Assembly: GCA_008828725.1 (NCBI GenBank) | Contig: MEHQ01000321.1 | Coordinates: forward strand, 717,479-781,478 | Reading direction: 5' to 3' | DNA length: 64,000 bases | Origin: Saccharina japonica | Lineage: Eukaryota; Sar; Phaeophyceae; Laminariales; Laminariaceae | Shown: positions 10,871 to 22,379 of the stretch, one piece after another | Layout of the letters: every line of letters starts with the position of its first letter | How positions within the stretch are numbered: the stretch's first letter is position 1 | The notes under the pieces: generated by a model | Told to the model about the DNA's origin: nothing | Seen by the model: only the letters and a program-made list of their open reading frames with translations | The model's database searches: none | Translations under genes and position numbers: made by a program

Positions 10871-13800
10871 GGAAAACCCAAATAACTTACAGTACATCGC
10901 CGTATCGCCCTCACTACCTGGTATATCGGACTGGCGGGGTGTCCTCAATATAGCGGCAGTGAATGCCTTTGACACTATTGAAATCACTCATGACTCCAGC
11001 CGTCGGCGTAAAGTCATCAACTTCCTGTAAGAACTGACGGTTTCGGTTGAACCATTGGTTGAACCGGCGATCGCCCGCAACGGAAAAAGCAGCATCTCTC
11101 ATCAGCACCAGATCTCTGGTGTGGAGATGCTGCACCAAAACAGCAACATAAAAATAAAACCAAACGAATGAACACATCGATCGGCATTTATTTCCAGCAC
11201 GAAAAAAAACAAATTATTCCGGCATGTGTACCTGGTATATGTGATTATTTTTGCCCCCCCTTCTCTTGAACGCGATACTCCAGACAGCAGCAGCAGCAGT
11301 AGCAGTAGCAGTAGCAATGGTAGAACGCGTAGCCCCGCGAATCCAACGAGGACGTGGACCGTGAGAATACAGTTGCTGTACGTACGAGTATACGAGTTGT
11401 TTATATCCACACCGCAAAAGAACACAACAAGTGATAATCCACCGCATGTGTCGGGACCCCCCGCTACTCTGCAGATATATTGTTCCAAATAATTCCCCCG
11501 CGTTTTTTGCTGGAAGAACTGGCTTTTACTAGCTTGTACCACTGTGCACCGCTCTGCCAGCGGGAACATAAGGATCGTTTAGTCTTCGTATTAATGACAG
11601 ATCGGTCCTTATATTTCCGTCCAGAGTGATATGTTTGAGACCCTGGCTCGGACGGGGTGGTTACCCAGTCAAGTTTACAGCGCCAAGTATAGCCGTTCAA
11701 CCTGAACACTTGAACCCCGCTCTATACTCACTCCCCTCCTCTCCTCACTCACAACTGGTCAGTCCCCACAAAGTCCATCGACCACAACCACGCACACATC
11801 TTCAACGCAGGTGAATAGCAATCACGTGTGTCCATGCATCGTGTTCAACTGCCGTTAAATTTGTCGTTGAGATCGATGTCCTCCTTGTCTGCCGCCGGAA
11901 GCTTTTTGTTCGTTCTTGTTGAATAGCACTGCTGTTTTTACAAACGAGCTGTACCTATCGGTACTGTAGTACAGTAGTAGTAGGTCGACAAAGGACAATA
12001 TCACGGGCTAAGGAATACCAGGCAGGGCGGTCGTAAGTACTTGATGTAGCAGTAGCAGCATGTCGTTCGTGTCATGTATGACCCTGGCCACTGAGGGGCT
12101 CTATGTCGGCTACTACACTACTGCCTTCGTCGCTTTGATCGCCTATCAAGTTATTATCCCTTCCTCTCGCGCGAGATTCTACGGTCAATTCGTATGGTTT
12201 TTTGTCGGTCATGTTTTTACAGCAGCAGTGATCCGGGTACTGCTGCTGTACTCCAAGTCGACAAACGGGTACATTGAGTGCCACCGGTATGTCTATTAGG
12301 CCTGTGCAGCAGCAGTAACTAGTCTCAGCGGTATGTCGTTCGTGGTCTCTCTACTCCCTGAGCCCTAGCTGTCTATAGGCTACACTGCCCTCGTCGCTCC
12401 AAGCGGATACCAGGTATCACGTTACTCCTTGGTATCTCTCGAAAATACTCCGTACCCCCAACCTCTGGTGAAGTATACAGTACGTTACCCCAAGGAGATT
12501 ACTGCTGTGCGTACTCGTCGTACTGCGCGAAGAACCCTGGCATCCACGACCGGCATGTGGAAAGAGGCTTCGGGCTAGCTCTTGGCCTGCGATTCAAGCT
12601 CTCCGCTCCCACTGCCCTGGGCGGCTTCTTTGGAGGGCTGAGCATATGTATGCACCGTGTGGGTGGGGAGCACAGGGATCAGGTCCGGGTAGGATTCGCT
12701 CCAGGGTAGGAGCAGGGTGAACCCCCCTGCTACCCCTCGACCCCCTGCTCCCACCCGGACCTGCTGATTCCACCCGGAGCTGATCCCAGTTGGTCCCCTG
12801 CTCCCACCTACAAGGCGCAGAAAACTGATCAGCCCTCGGCAGGATCCGCTCGAGACAGCGAGCGCCAAGAGCAAACCGTAGGCCGAGAGCGCGAAGCGCA
12901 AAACCGTCGTCTCACCTATCGCTGGCGGGACCAGTGCAGTATACGAGTACACAGTAAAACCTATATATATAGAACAAACACCTTGGGGGTGTGTACGAAT
13001 CAGTTCGTGATACGGAATTATTCCGCCTTCCTCTCACCAATGAATGATACTTTGAGGTTTTCGGGACAATTATAATATCTGGCTGTTTATCGGGCATTTT
13101 ACCGCCTCTTCCTATACTGGTAGACTATGAATATACCCTTTCCGAAGAATATTCGTACGAAACAGCCCGATTTACACATTACTTTCGTCTATTTTTCGAG
13201 CAATTTTGACAAACAAACAAAAAAGCGAGCTGCAGTGTGTTCGCTAGAATTGTTGCCACCAATTGTAGGCTGACGGTGCCAAGCAGCATGGTATACCCGG
13301 TACCATCTACTGTAGTACCAAGGTACTTTAAGTTTCTACCTGCCTCTCTGCGGGCTTCTGTAACGTGTGGAGTAGGAGTGGGCACCGCAGACATGTCGTC
13401 AAAGCCATACCAGGTACCCAACAGCAGGACAGCCAAGAACAATTATCTTTTTTTTTATTACTTTTTTTCTGCTGGTTCAAAAACCACGAAACGGCGCCCA
13501 CCCAAGCAAAAGCGCAGGCATACATGCACGTCCTCTGTTTGCTGCTGCATGGTATATAGAGAAGGCGGGCCACAGGCACACAACAGCCTATTAAATAGTG
13601 TACTACAGTAATGCCAAACACAACAACACCAGTCGTAGGAGCAAAGATCGCTGTTTTGTTTCTCGCCAAATTGTCCCGATGTATGGACTGGCTGATGCTG
13701 CTGGTGCTGGTGCTGCTTCTGTGCCATAGCAGTACAGGACAAAGAAGCCTGCTGCCGCCGCTGCTGCTTTATCTTACCGTATGATAGATACCCACTGCTT

Positions 13801-13906
13801 GTGTTGAACACTACAGCAGCAGGACCACCTGCTGCCCTCTGTTATACCTGCTACTTTCTGTACACAGGTTTATTAAGTCGCTGCTGCCGCCGCTGCTGCT
13901 GCTGCC
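10871..13906. other. Unassigned stretch with microsatellites
   Basis: The stretch holds a CAG/TAG trinucleotide run at 11285-11317, a C-rich tract at 12720-12810 with repeated 'cccctgctccc', a short diverged direct repeat (12058-12145 and 12332-12420, both with 'atgtcgttcgtg'), and several CTG/CCG trinucleotide runs near 13690-13906. Short open frames occur on both strands, but none has a recognisable domain. Confidence 0.45.
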
Positions 13907-14361
13907 TGTTCGATATAGGTTATATCCACTAACAGTGTGGCGGATCGGCCGCTCCGCTTGCGGCAGTACGGGATTTACAGTAGCCCATAAACATTACCTG
14001 GTATGTGGAAAGTCCATTGACTATAGGGAACGGGACATTGCGGGCTATTCTGGAAGTGAGAATTGTTGATTTGTGGCCCGTATTGGACCTCGGTTTGTGG
14101 TTCGGGAACATGCGAGGGATTGTGGTTGGTGGGCAATCGTGATGGGTAGGAGCTCACGCTCCCACCTCATCTCACTCCAACCTGCACCCACTCCAAACCC
14201 TCTTCTCCTCGTGTTCCCTTGGGTACTGCTGTAATATTCAAGACATAAACACATCATCTTCTTTTCTCTGGGACAGACTGCATAGGGCAGTACTTGTCTG
14301 GGCTCACAGCTCGGGGCTGTTGGTGCCACTTCGTCTCCTGATCATCACTGTCAATTGAATA
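13907..14361 (+). repeat. 5' LTR of copia element 1
   Basis: The LTR begins TGTTCGATATAGG and ends CAATTGAATA, so its termini are TG...TA rather than TG...CA. It differs from the 3' LTR at four sites. It contains 'cggccgctccgcttgcgg', a short GC palindrome. Confidence 0.95.
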
Positions 14362-14398
14362 CGTTAACGAAAAGTTCGAACTTGACTGGTGTTCCGAG

Positions 14399-17300
14399 AT
14401 GGACCAAGAGATTATAGAAGACTTGAAGGAGCAGCTCGCAGCGCAGGCAAGGCTATTCGAAGAAAGGCTGTCGGCAGTAGAGGCGAGTCGAGAGGATACT
14501 GGCGGGCTGCAAGGGGCGACCGCCGGTGGAGACCAGCCTTCATCAGGTGTAGAAGGTACTAGTGAGCAGGCAGGGTTTGCTTCTAGTCGTAGAGTTGGAG
14601 CCGCCACTGATAGTCTGCTGCAAACTGTCGGTGATGTAGGTACTATAGGGGATAGTCATCTAGCTGTAGGACCACGGGAGACCAGTAGCATCAAATCTGG
14701 AATTCCTAAATTCAATGGTAATAGTGTAGAGTACCCACTGTGGAAGAGACGCTTCGAGGGTTATGCGATTGCTAACGGTTGCATACAGGCTTTCACCACT
14801 ATGTCTGACATGATGGTAGGTGACCCGTCTGTAACTTCGGTATACTTGCTGGACCAAGGCTTCAGTGAGTTGGCCATTAAACGGTCCCGACTTGCATGGA
14901 CCTGTATAACCGAGAGCGTCACCGACCGCGAACTGCTCAGCCGAGTGTATGATACTAACTCCCCTAGCTTAGCTTGGCGTATGCTAGAGGACTGGTTCTT
15001 GCCCAAAACTTTGGCTGAAAAGTCGAAGTGGAAGCGGGAGTTCAACGATCTGGTCATGGAAAAGAGAGAAGAACCGATGAGATTTTTCGCTCGTGTAGAC
15101 AAGATTGTCGGTGTTTTGGGATCCCTGGGAGTTCATTTGCCTGTAGAGGATGTAAACCTCAAAATCGTAGAAGTACTTACCAGCGACTACGAATTCGAAC
15201 AGCGCACGATACTGTACAAGGACGACATCACCCGGGCGGAAATAGAGGCGATAGTCAGGCAACGGTATACAGTTATGTCTAGGGGTGCAAACACCAAGAC
15301 TCGTAACGTAGGACAGGCCCTAGTTGCGAACAAGACTGGTCGCCGAAACCGTAAGGAGGATGGTAGTGGAAAGGGTGACCGAGCTGGTAAGGAAATTTCC
15401 GGTGGTGTTATGACAGCCAAGAACAACAGCACTACCAGCGGTAAGAAGAACGGGGAGAAGAAGTACGACGACATGCGGAACAAGTGTCACCGATGCTTGG
15501 AGCCAGGCCATCGATGGTTCGACTGCACCGCCCACGTCATTCCCGCCGCGAAGAAGTCCCAGAACGGCACTGGTGAGATTATAGGCTGTCTAGCGATTGG
15601 TATGCTTGGTAAGAGCGATGCGGTAGGAGAGCGCGAGCAGAGTAAGGACGGCACAGAGAAGTGGATAGCTGATAGTGGTGCAACCTTTCACATGACTAGA
15701 TCAGCTGACTTGCTCCAAGACGTGCAACCATCCGAGGACAAGGTTAAGATTGGCAACGATACTTTCATAGACGTTGTGGGTTACGGGTCGCTGACGGTTG
15801 TTTTCCCCAACAAAGAAGAAGGCATCACAGTAAGGCTAGACAAGGTAGCATACGTGCCCAGCTTGGCTTTCAACCTTTTTTCCCTAATGGCTGCGCACAC
15901 GCGAGGAGTAGGTTTCTCAACTGACGATGAGGATATGAGCGTGACCCTAGCGGACGGACGTCTTAGGTTTTGGAGTGATGGTTCTGGTTACTCTAACCAC
16001 GGTAGACGGCTTGACCCCGATGACGAGTGCATCCCTTTTCCCCTGTCGGCTCTCGAACCCGTCGAGAGCGTCGTACAACCTGCTCTCCCTGCCCCCCTGG
16101 GCTCCTCTGTGATAGCCCCCGATAGTGTTGACCAGCGTGAGCCTGAGTCGCTCAGACGTTTGACATTGGCAAGCGGGAACCTTGTGCAACTTGATGATCC
16201 TGACCCTCTAGCGTTCCCCGTGATAGCCCCTGGTAGCGTGGACTCGCATGAGACTCCTGTAGACATCAACTTTTTCCACTGCGTGCACGGCCATGCTAAC
16301 GAATTTTTGTTGAGAGAGACTGCGAAATCACTAGGTGTAGAGCTGCTAGGTAGGTTGAGACCATGCACTGGTTGTTCTATGGCCAAGGGATACCGTAAGC
16401 CGATCGCTAACAGTACAAAATCACGCGCGACAGAGAAGCTAGGAAGAGTTTTCGTGGATCTGAGTGGTCCTAAGAGTGTTCCTTCGTTGCTTGGTAAGAA
16501 GTACGTGATGATAGTGAAGGATGATTTTACCCGGTACTCATGGGTATACTTCCTCGAGCGCAAGTCCGATGCTGCTGACGCATTTAGGAAGTTTTTGGCT
16601 GACGTACGTGCGGATGGTGTACCGTCGGAAGTAGAGAGAGTAAGGTCTGATAATGGGGGAGAGTTCTTTGGTGGGGATTTCGGGAACGTGTGCAGGCAGT
16701 ATTGCATCAAACAGGAATTCACCAACGCAAAGTGTCCAGAGCTAAACGGCGTTGCCGAGCGAGCCCTCGGTATCATCCAAAACTCGGCGCTTGCTGCTCG
16801 CATCCAAGCCCCCATCCTCTTCCCACACGTCGAACTGCCACCGTCGGAGACCCTCTGGGCTGAGGCTGTACACTGGGCGTGTGCGGCCCTGAACTGCACC
16901 GCGACTGCGTCCAACCCGGGTAACAAGTCGCCGCACGAGATGTGGCATGGTAAGACTGCACCTGCGTCACCGCACCCGTTTCTTCGTCCGGGGTATTGTC
17001 GTTGGAACCGCCCGTCAAAGTCGTTCCCCAGGTGCGAGAGTAGCTTCTACCTCGGGCCAGGCATCGACCACCCCCGTGATTCATTGCGCATGCTGACACG
17101 GGCGAACAAGGTGATAGAAACAAGGGACGTCACCTGGGAGGCACCTCCGGTCATGGGGGTGCCGCCGGTGCAACTGCAACAGCCGGCATCGCCGGAACTG
17201 GCAGGGGCGCCGGAGCTGGGAGGGACGCCAGAGCTGGGAGGGGCGTCGGAGCTGGGAGGGACGCCGGAGCCGGGAGGGCTAGATGAATTCGATTCTGGCC

Positions 17301-19348
17301 CACCGACTCCATTGCCACTGCTGGGGAGGGGAATCCCCCATCAGCGTCGAGTGGCCCCTCCAGCGGGGAGTGTAGGCCATGGTGGCCAAGGTGAACCGGG
17401 TTATGTAGACGGTGAAAGTCTGCCAGCCCCCGACGCCACTATTCCCCCACCAGGTGATCCTGTGTCGTCGGTGGACAGCGAGCCGTCTGTCGACGGCGAC
17501 CTGTCGGTCGAGGAGAGCGAGACGACGTCATCGGACGAGAGCGATCCTGTTCCTACGATGGCACGGACTGCGGCGCGTCAACTCGAGTCGAACCTGCTAG
17601 GGTTCAGAGGTGGCGAGGAGCTTGGGCGAACTAGGGCGCAGACGCGAGCGCTCAATCAAGATGCAGCTGGCCTGGTGAGTATGTTCGGGCCCGATGAAGG
17701 GGGGAAACTAATCCATGGGCTTCTGGCGGTACAGGAGGTTACCCGTAAGCCGGGCGAGTTACCTAAATGCCTCGTCCGGGAAGCTGGACCGGAGCCAGTC
17801 TCGTACCCCGCGGCGTGCTCGTCGGAGTACTCCGACGTGTGGATGGAGGCGATGACGAAGGAGTTCGATGGGCTTGTGTCGGCCGGAACCTTTGCGGAAG
17901 TGACTGAAATTCCTGGGGGGTGCAACATCGTAGACGCCAAGTGGCTGTACAAGTGGAAGGGAGATTCGCATGGTATGGTTGACAGGGCAAAGGCCCGCAT
18001 GGTAGCTATGGGTTACAGCCAGGTAGAAGGAGTAGACTACTTTGAGACGTTTGCCCCTACGGCTTCTGCTACCTCTAACAGGTTGGTAGCGGCGATGGCG
18101 TGTAAGCTAGACTGGGACCTGAGGCACTTAGATGTAGACCAGGCTTTCATCCAGTCTGAGTTGGACACCGATATCTACTTACGTCTGCCCCCCGGTTGTG
18201 GATCACTATCTGGTAAGGTGGTGCTTCTCAACAAAGCCCTTTACGGCTTGAAGCAGAGTGGTCGAGCGTGGTATCAGCTGTTGTCGTCAACCCTGGTAGA
18301 GTGTGGTTTCGAGCAATGCTTGGTAGATCCCTGTGTGTTTCGTTTGGTGGTTGGTGGTGACGTTGTGGCGATGATGGTCTTCCATGTGGACGACATCAAG
18401 ATTGCAGCTACTGAGGTGGTAACTGAAGTAGTGGTCAGTGCCCTCAACCAGAGATTTCCCACCAAACATCTCGGGGAGGTAGAATGGTACATGGGCAGCG
18501 AGTACAAGAGGGACCGGGAGAAAGGGACTTTGGAGATTTCTCAGACTCAGTTCATTCGGAGCGTACTGAATCGTTTTGGTGTTTCAAACTCTAGCCCTAT
18601 CCCCGCTACCCCTTTCTTGGACCTTAAGCCCTTAAGCGAGGAGGAAACTGTGGTCGATGTACCGTTCCGTGAGATCGTGGGGAGCCTGATGTGGATCGCA
18701 AACCAGACAAGACCCGATATCGCAAATGCGGTTCGGGCAATCGCACGGTTTTCACATGACCCCAAGCCGATTCACTACAAGGCGGCGCAGAAGATTCTCG
18801 AGTATCTGAATGCCACGTCCGAGTTAGGCTTAACTTTCCGGAGGGATAGCGACGTGGGTTCTGTTCAGATGGAATTTGATTTGGAGACGTACGTGGACGC
18901 AGACTACGCCCATAAGGCGGAGGACAGGCGTTCTGTTTCTGGTGTTGCAGTTTGCTGCGGGGGTACGCTAGTGTCTTGGTTCTCTAGGACGCAGAAATGC
19001 GTCACCCTTTCTACCACTGAGGCAGAGTACGTAGCAATGGCAGACGGGGTCAAGGAGGCCTTGTATGTGAGGGGGATACTGGCGTTTCTGATGCCCTGTC
19101 TGGGGCCGATGAGCATTGGCGTGTACGAGGACAATAAGGGGGCGATAGACCTAGCTAAGAACCCCTTGAGCTCGTCCAACAGTAAGCACATTGACGTACG
19201 GTACCATTTTCTGAGGGAGTTGGTTTCCAGTGGTGACATCTCTGTGCAGTATCTTCGGTCGGAAGATCAGCATGCGGATATCCTAACGAAAGCGATTGGT
19301 AGAGAGAGTTTCGAGAGGCACCGCGATTTCCTTTTGGGTAGGGGTTAG
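14399..19348 (+). CDS. Ty1/copia gag-pol polyprotein
   Basis: This 1649-residue polyprotein of element 1 encodes the capsid-like Gag and the enzymes for reverse transcription and integration. In order: an N-terminal coiled-coil-like segment (1-30); a Gag region of the copia type; a CCHC zinc knuckle (363-376, C-x2-C-x4-H-x4-C); aspartic protease with active site D425-S-G; the integrase zinc-binding region (H-x-H then C-x2-C) and the catalytic core D687, D751, E787 (D-x63-D-x35-E); a Pro/Gly-rich linker with tandem 8-residue repeats (nucleotides 17200-17280); reverse transcriptase with F-H-V-D-D at 1328-1332, where most copia elements have YVDD; and RNase H to the C terminus. The ATG lies 37 bases after the 5' LTR. 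No stop or frameshift is seen, and all catalytic residues I could check are present. Confidence 0.95.
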   Translation: MDQEIIEDLKEQLAAQARLFEERLSAVEASREDTGGLQGATAGGDQPSSGVEGTSEQAGFASSRRVGAATDSLLQTVGDVGTIGDSHLAVGPRETSSIKSGIPKFNGNSVEYPLWKRRFEGYAIANGCIQAFTTMSDMMVGDPSVTSVYLLDQGFSELAIKRSRLAWTCITESVTDRELLSRVYDTNSPSLAWRMLEDWFLPKTLAEKSKWKREFNDLVMEKREEPMRFFARVDKIVGVLGSLGVHLPVEDVNLKIVEVLTSDYEFEQRTILYKDDITRAEIEAIVRQRYTVMSRGANTKTRNVGQALVANKTGRRNRKEDGSGKGDRAGKEISGGVMTAKNNSTTSGKKNGEKKYDDMRNKCHRCLEPGHRWFDCTAHVIPAAKKSQNGTGEIIGCLAIGMLGKSDAVGEREQSKDGTEKWIADSGATFHMTRSADLLQDVQPSEDKVKIGNDTFIDVVGYGSLTVVFPNKEEGITVRLDKVAYVPSLAFNLFSLMAAHTRGVGFSTDDEDMSVTLADGRLRFWSDGSGYSNHGRRLDPDDECIPFPLSALEPVESVVQPALPAPLGSSVIAPDSVDQREPESLRRLTLASGNLVQLDDPDPLAFPVIAPGSVDSHETPVDINFFHCVHGHANEFLLRETAKSLGVELLGRLRPCTGCSMAKGYRKPIANSTKSRATEKLGRVFVDLSGPKSVPSLLGKKYVMIVKDDFTRYSWVYFLERKSDAADAFRKFLADVRADGVPSEVERVRSDNGGEFFGGDFGNVCRQYCIKQEFTNAKCPELNGVAERALGIIQNSALAARIQAPILFPHVELPPSETLWAEAVHWACAALNCTATASNPGNKSPHEMWHGKTAPASPHPFLRPGYCRWNRPSKSFPRCESSFYLGPGIDHPRDSLRMLTRANKVIETRDVTWEAPPVMGVPPVQLQQPASPELAGAPELGGTPELGGASELGGTPEPGGLDEFDSGPPTPLPLLGRGIPHQRRVAPPAGSVGHGGQGEPGYVDGESLPAPDATIPPPGDPVSSVDSEPSVDGDLSVEESETTSSDESDPVPTMARTAARQLESNLLGFRGGEELGRTRAQTRALNQDAAGLVSMFGPDEGGKLIHGLLAVQEVTRKPGELPKCLVREAGPEPVSYPAACSSEYSDVWMEAMTKEFDGLVSAGTFAEVTEIPGGCNIVDAKWLYKWKGDSHGMVDRAKARMVAMGYSQVEGVDYFETFAPTASATSNRLVAAMACKLDWDLRHLDVDQAFIQSELDTDIYLRLPPGCGSLSGKVVLLNKALYGLKQSGRAWYQLLSSTLVECGFEQCLVDPCVFRLVVGGDVVAMMVFHVDDIKIAATEVVTEVVVSALNQRFPTKHLGEVEWYMGSEYKRDREKGTLEISQTQFIRSVLNRFGVSNSSPIPATPFLDLKPLSEEETVVDVPFREIVGSLMWIANQTRPDIANAVRAIARFSHDPKPIHYKAAQKILEYLNATSELGLTFRRDSDVGSVQMEFDLETYVDADYAHKAEDRRSVSGVAVCCGGTLVSWFSRTQKCVTLSTTEAEYVAMADGVKEALYVRGILAFLMPCLGPMSIGVYEDNKGAIDLAKNPLSSSNSKHIDVRYHFLRELVSSGDISVQYLRSEDQHADILTKAIGRESFERHRDFLLGRG

Positions 19349-19482
19349 GTTTCAATATTTTTCCTGATCTTCTAGTGGAATATATTATTTGAGGTAGGCT
19401 TTCATAGCAAGCGCTTCGATCTAGTTTTGCCGATACCCGCGGTGTCCCCGCACAGGCATGTAGTGGATACACCAAGGGAGGG

Positions 19483-19937
19483 TGTTCGATATAGGTTATA
19501 TCCACTAACAGAGTGGCGGATCGGCCGCTCCGCTTGCGGCAGTACGGGATTTACAGTAGCCCATAAACATTACCTGGTATGTGGAAAGTCCATTGACTAT
19601 AGGGAACGGGACATTGCGGGCTATTCTGGAAGTGAGAATTGTTGATTTGTGGCCCGTATTGGACCTCGGTTTGTGGTTCGGGAACGTGCGAGGGATTGTG
19701 GTTGGTGGGCAATCGTGATGGGTAGGAGCTCGCGCTCCCACCTCATCTCACTCCAACCTGCACCCACTCCAAACCCTCTTCTCCTCGTGTTCCCTTGGGT
19801 ACTGCTGTAATATTCAAGACATAAACACATCATCTTCTTTTCTCTGGGACAGACTGCATAGGGCAGTACTTGTCTGGGCTCACAGCTCGGGGCTGTTGGT
19901 GCCTCTTCGTCTCCTGATCATCACTGTCAATTGAATA
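19483..19937 (+). repeat. 3' LTR of copia element 1
   Basis: The same 455-bp sequence as 13907-14361 with four substitutions. It is preceded directly by the polypurine tract and followed by the CTGCC target duplication. Confidence 0.95.
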
Positions 19938-19942
19938 CTGCC

Positions 19943-20286
19943 GCCGCTGCTCTTTCTCGTACATATTTCGGAGTAGCAGCGAACGATCACACGACAATAG
20001 CCTTACCAAAGACGGCAACAACGAACGGTTAAAGCAGAAACGGCACAACAACTGGTTAACCACAAGGCTTTGCTTGTCGGCCGAGCAACGTATACGGTTG
20101 TTCGTGGTGTCTTCCATCAATATATGGTGGTGTGGGCCTTGGCTCTGCAAGGGGGAAGCCACCCTGTGCTGTTGTGTGTATCCTGAGGTGAGATTGCTGA
20201 ACAGCACGAAATCTCTATGTATGTTGTCGGGCGCTTGGTTGGTGTTTTGCCTCTGCTGCGTTCGTGCAGAACTCTACCCAGGAATG
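19943..20286. other. Unassigned stretch
   Basis: This is the flank of the copia insertion, starting with CCG/CTG trinucleotides that continue those on the left flank. I see nothing else recognisable. Confidence 0.4.
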
Positions 20287-20436
20287 TACATTATTTGACT
20301 TTTTCGTGGCACGTGTCGCGACACGTGTCGCGGCGAGTGTGGCGGCGAGTGCCGCTAACCCTAACCCTAGCCCTAACCCTAACCCTAATTGCCGCGGCAT
20401 GTCGCGACACGAACCACGAAAAAGTCAAACAATGTA
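20287..20436. mobile_element. Stem-loop element carrying internal telomere repeats
   Basis: The 150-bp element has long inverted ends: TACATTATTTGACTTTTT on the left matches the reverse complement of the right end with one mismatch, and the symmetry continues through CGTGG and GTCGCGACA. The loop (20355-20389) consists of CCCTAA repeats, one of them degenerate (ccctag). TTAGGG is the telomere repeat type reported for brown algae. A sequence starting with a similar 'ctatttgacgttttcgtggc' opens the CCGCGG tract at 46265. Confidence 0.7.
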
Positions 20437-22379
20437 GATCCGTGAAGTGGCCAGGACCCCCCCCACGTTACCCAACGTGGTCGAAAATCATCAGTGTGGG
20501 GACATCGAGCGTTGTAGCACACGGTTAGGCTTACCGAATTGATAAGTTGTCGACACCTTGTGGAGTTTACTACAGTATATTTTTGGTTGTCTCCACGATG
20601 TTTTTGTGTTATATACCACATGTCAAGCAGGGGGGCGGCCACCTGTGTAGTAGAGGTATGAGGCGTTGCTTTGAATTGAGGGCGTTTTTTGCCTACAAAG
20701 CAGAAAAGCCTCGTCATATCGGGGTGCGTACAGGCCTCCACTAAATAATTTGTCGGCCTGCCCGTCTGTCTGCTGCGTACTGATGGTGTAATATTCGTGG
20801 TTTTCACTGAGTGCGAGAGTTGCAAGTCGCCGATTTCCGCGAAACCCGGAGTTTGCATGAATGTGAGCGGGCGGGGGTTATCGCGAGGGGCTTGCCGCGT
20901 CGCAAGCCGTGCCGAGCTGGTGCCAATCGCAGTGCTGCTGTAGTGGCAGTGCTGCTGTGGTTCTCGTGGCGATGCTTCTATGTATTTTGGATGCGGCGGG
21001 ATTTCGTTTTGGTGTCAGTTTACTTTACTACGAACTTCGAACGTGCACGGCCTACCGCGAGAATGAAATAGCCTTGCCTCATCTACTGTGACTCTCTGGT
21101 AGTATGTACTGTAGTAACATACCGTGTTCTTATTCAAAGGGGCACCGCACCGAACCGCACCGCACCTTGCGAAAAAGACGCACCGTCAAAACAATTGGAA
21201 TTTCTCCATGGACCCTCGGCTGTAAAAGCAGCGGTCCGTGGCCAAACTCTATCCGGGGATACCAGCATGGGGAGCGCCATCCCTTGATCGCAGAATGTAC
21301 CAGGAATAAAACAGAGTAGGCAGCAGCGCAATACTTTTGTTCGTCATATTATTGTTGTTGTTGTTGTTGTTATCCCATGACCTGGTCGATACAAATACGC
21401 GTGTTGGTGTCAAGGTCCCTAAAGCGCAGCTACTGTAGCTGCCAATTACATGTTTCGGAGACATCACCCGCCGACCAACGCCTTCCCGCGCGACTCTCTC
21501 GCCCGGGCACACCCTCGTCTCGCCTCGCGTGCGTCAGCTGGGGCCGCCGATCCGCCTTCTCGGTGCCGCACCCACCCGTGCGCAGCCTCGATGTTGGAAC
21601 CTCCGCAGCAGCAGCGTCCTGGCCTGTTGGCCATTCAAAGCCTTCTGTGTCTGTCGTTCCCACCGCGGGAATTGCGGTTCACGCGGGTCCCTCGGTGCCG
21701 TGCTTCTTTTATCTCCGCTTACCCCGCCAGCATCGACCGCCAACCTGTGTTAAAGGCCGCGGAGACGCCAATATATGGGAGATGTTCCACGCACACCCCC
21801 ACTGTCAGTCGTATATGACGGCCATGTTTTGTTTTCAACAGTGTGCAACTATGTAAACGACCATTCTCGTATCGTATCATGCCATTCGTCTGAAAACAGG
21901 AAATCGAACAAATGCGCAGCCATCTTAAGCGAAAAAAAATTAAAACATTATAGTAAGTCGGTGCGTTCTTCCATAATTTCTCCGTCAACCAACGGTCGGC
22001 GACCTGTACTACCCCACCATGCCAACTCGAACGGGATAATTGCGTAATCAAATCGTCGCAACAACAGTGTCACCGGCGGCGACACAACAAAAAATACGTT
22101 GTTGAATATCTCCACACATCTGAATATGTATGCCGCGGGTTTCGAATGCCAAACTTCTAGTGTCGGAGGCAGCAAGCTCCACGGCTTATTAGCGTGAGAC
22201 GCCTCGTACCCGTCGCGTTGAATGTTCACATATTGGTTTTCACACCTGAAAATAAATCCCCTCTCCGCTTCTGCCCGTTCTCGACCATATTCGCGCCGAA
22301 CTATCTCTTGTGAGCGGCAGGTTTGATCAGCGCACAACATTAACATCACCTACCACAGGTAAAAGTTAACGAGCGAGTC
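20437..22379. other. Unassigned upstream region of the beta-propeller gene
   Basis: The region contains a (TTG)n microsatellite at 21349-21372 and a GC-rich, pyrimidine-rich island at 21470-21750. The island is open in several frames at once and could include an untranslated leader or promoter of the downstream gene. I found no core promoter motif that I would defend. Confidence 0.35.

Larger units (their letters stand above)
13907..19937 (+). mobile_element. Complete Ty1/copia LTR retrotransposon (element 1)
   Basis: The element is 6031 bases long with two 455-bp LTRs, a single open gag-pol frame and a 5-bp target-site duplication, CTGCC, at 13902-13906 and 19938-19942. A polypurine tract AAGGGAGGG (19474-19482) abuts the 3' LTR. 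The 5' LTR is followed by CGTTAACGAAAAG, a candidate primer-binding site. The LTRs differ at four positions by my count (about 99% identity), so the insertion is recent. Integrase lies before reverse transcriptase, which is the copia order. The frame is uninterrupted, so the element could be autonomous. Confidence 0.95.

Noticed and set aside
15988-16926. Minus-strand frame of 312 codons inside copia element 1
   Set aside because: It lies antisense to the integrase region of an intact polyprotein; it is a shadow.
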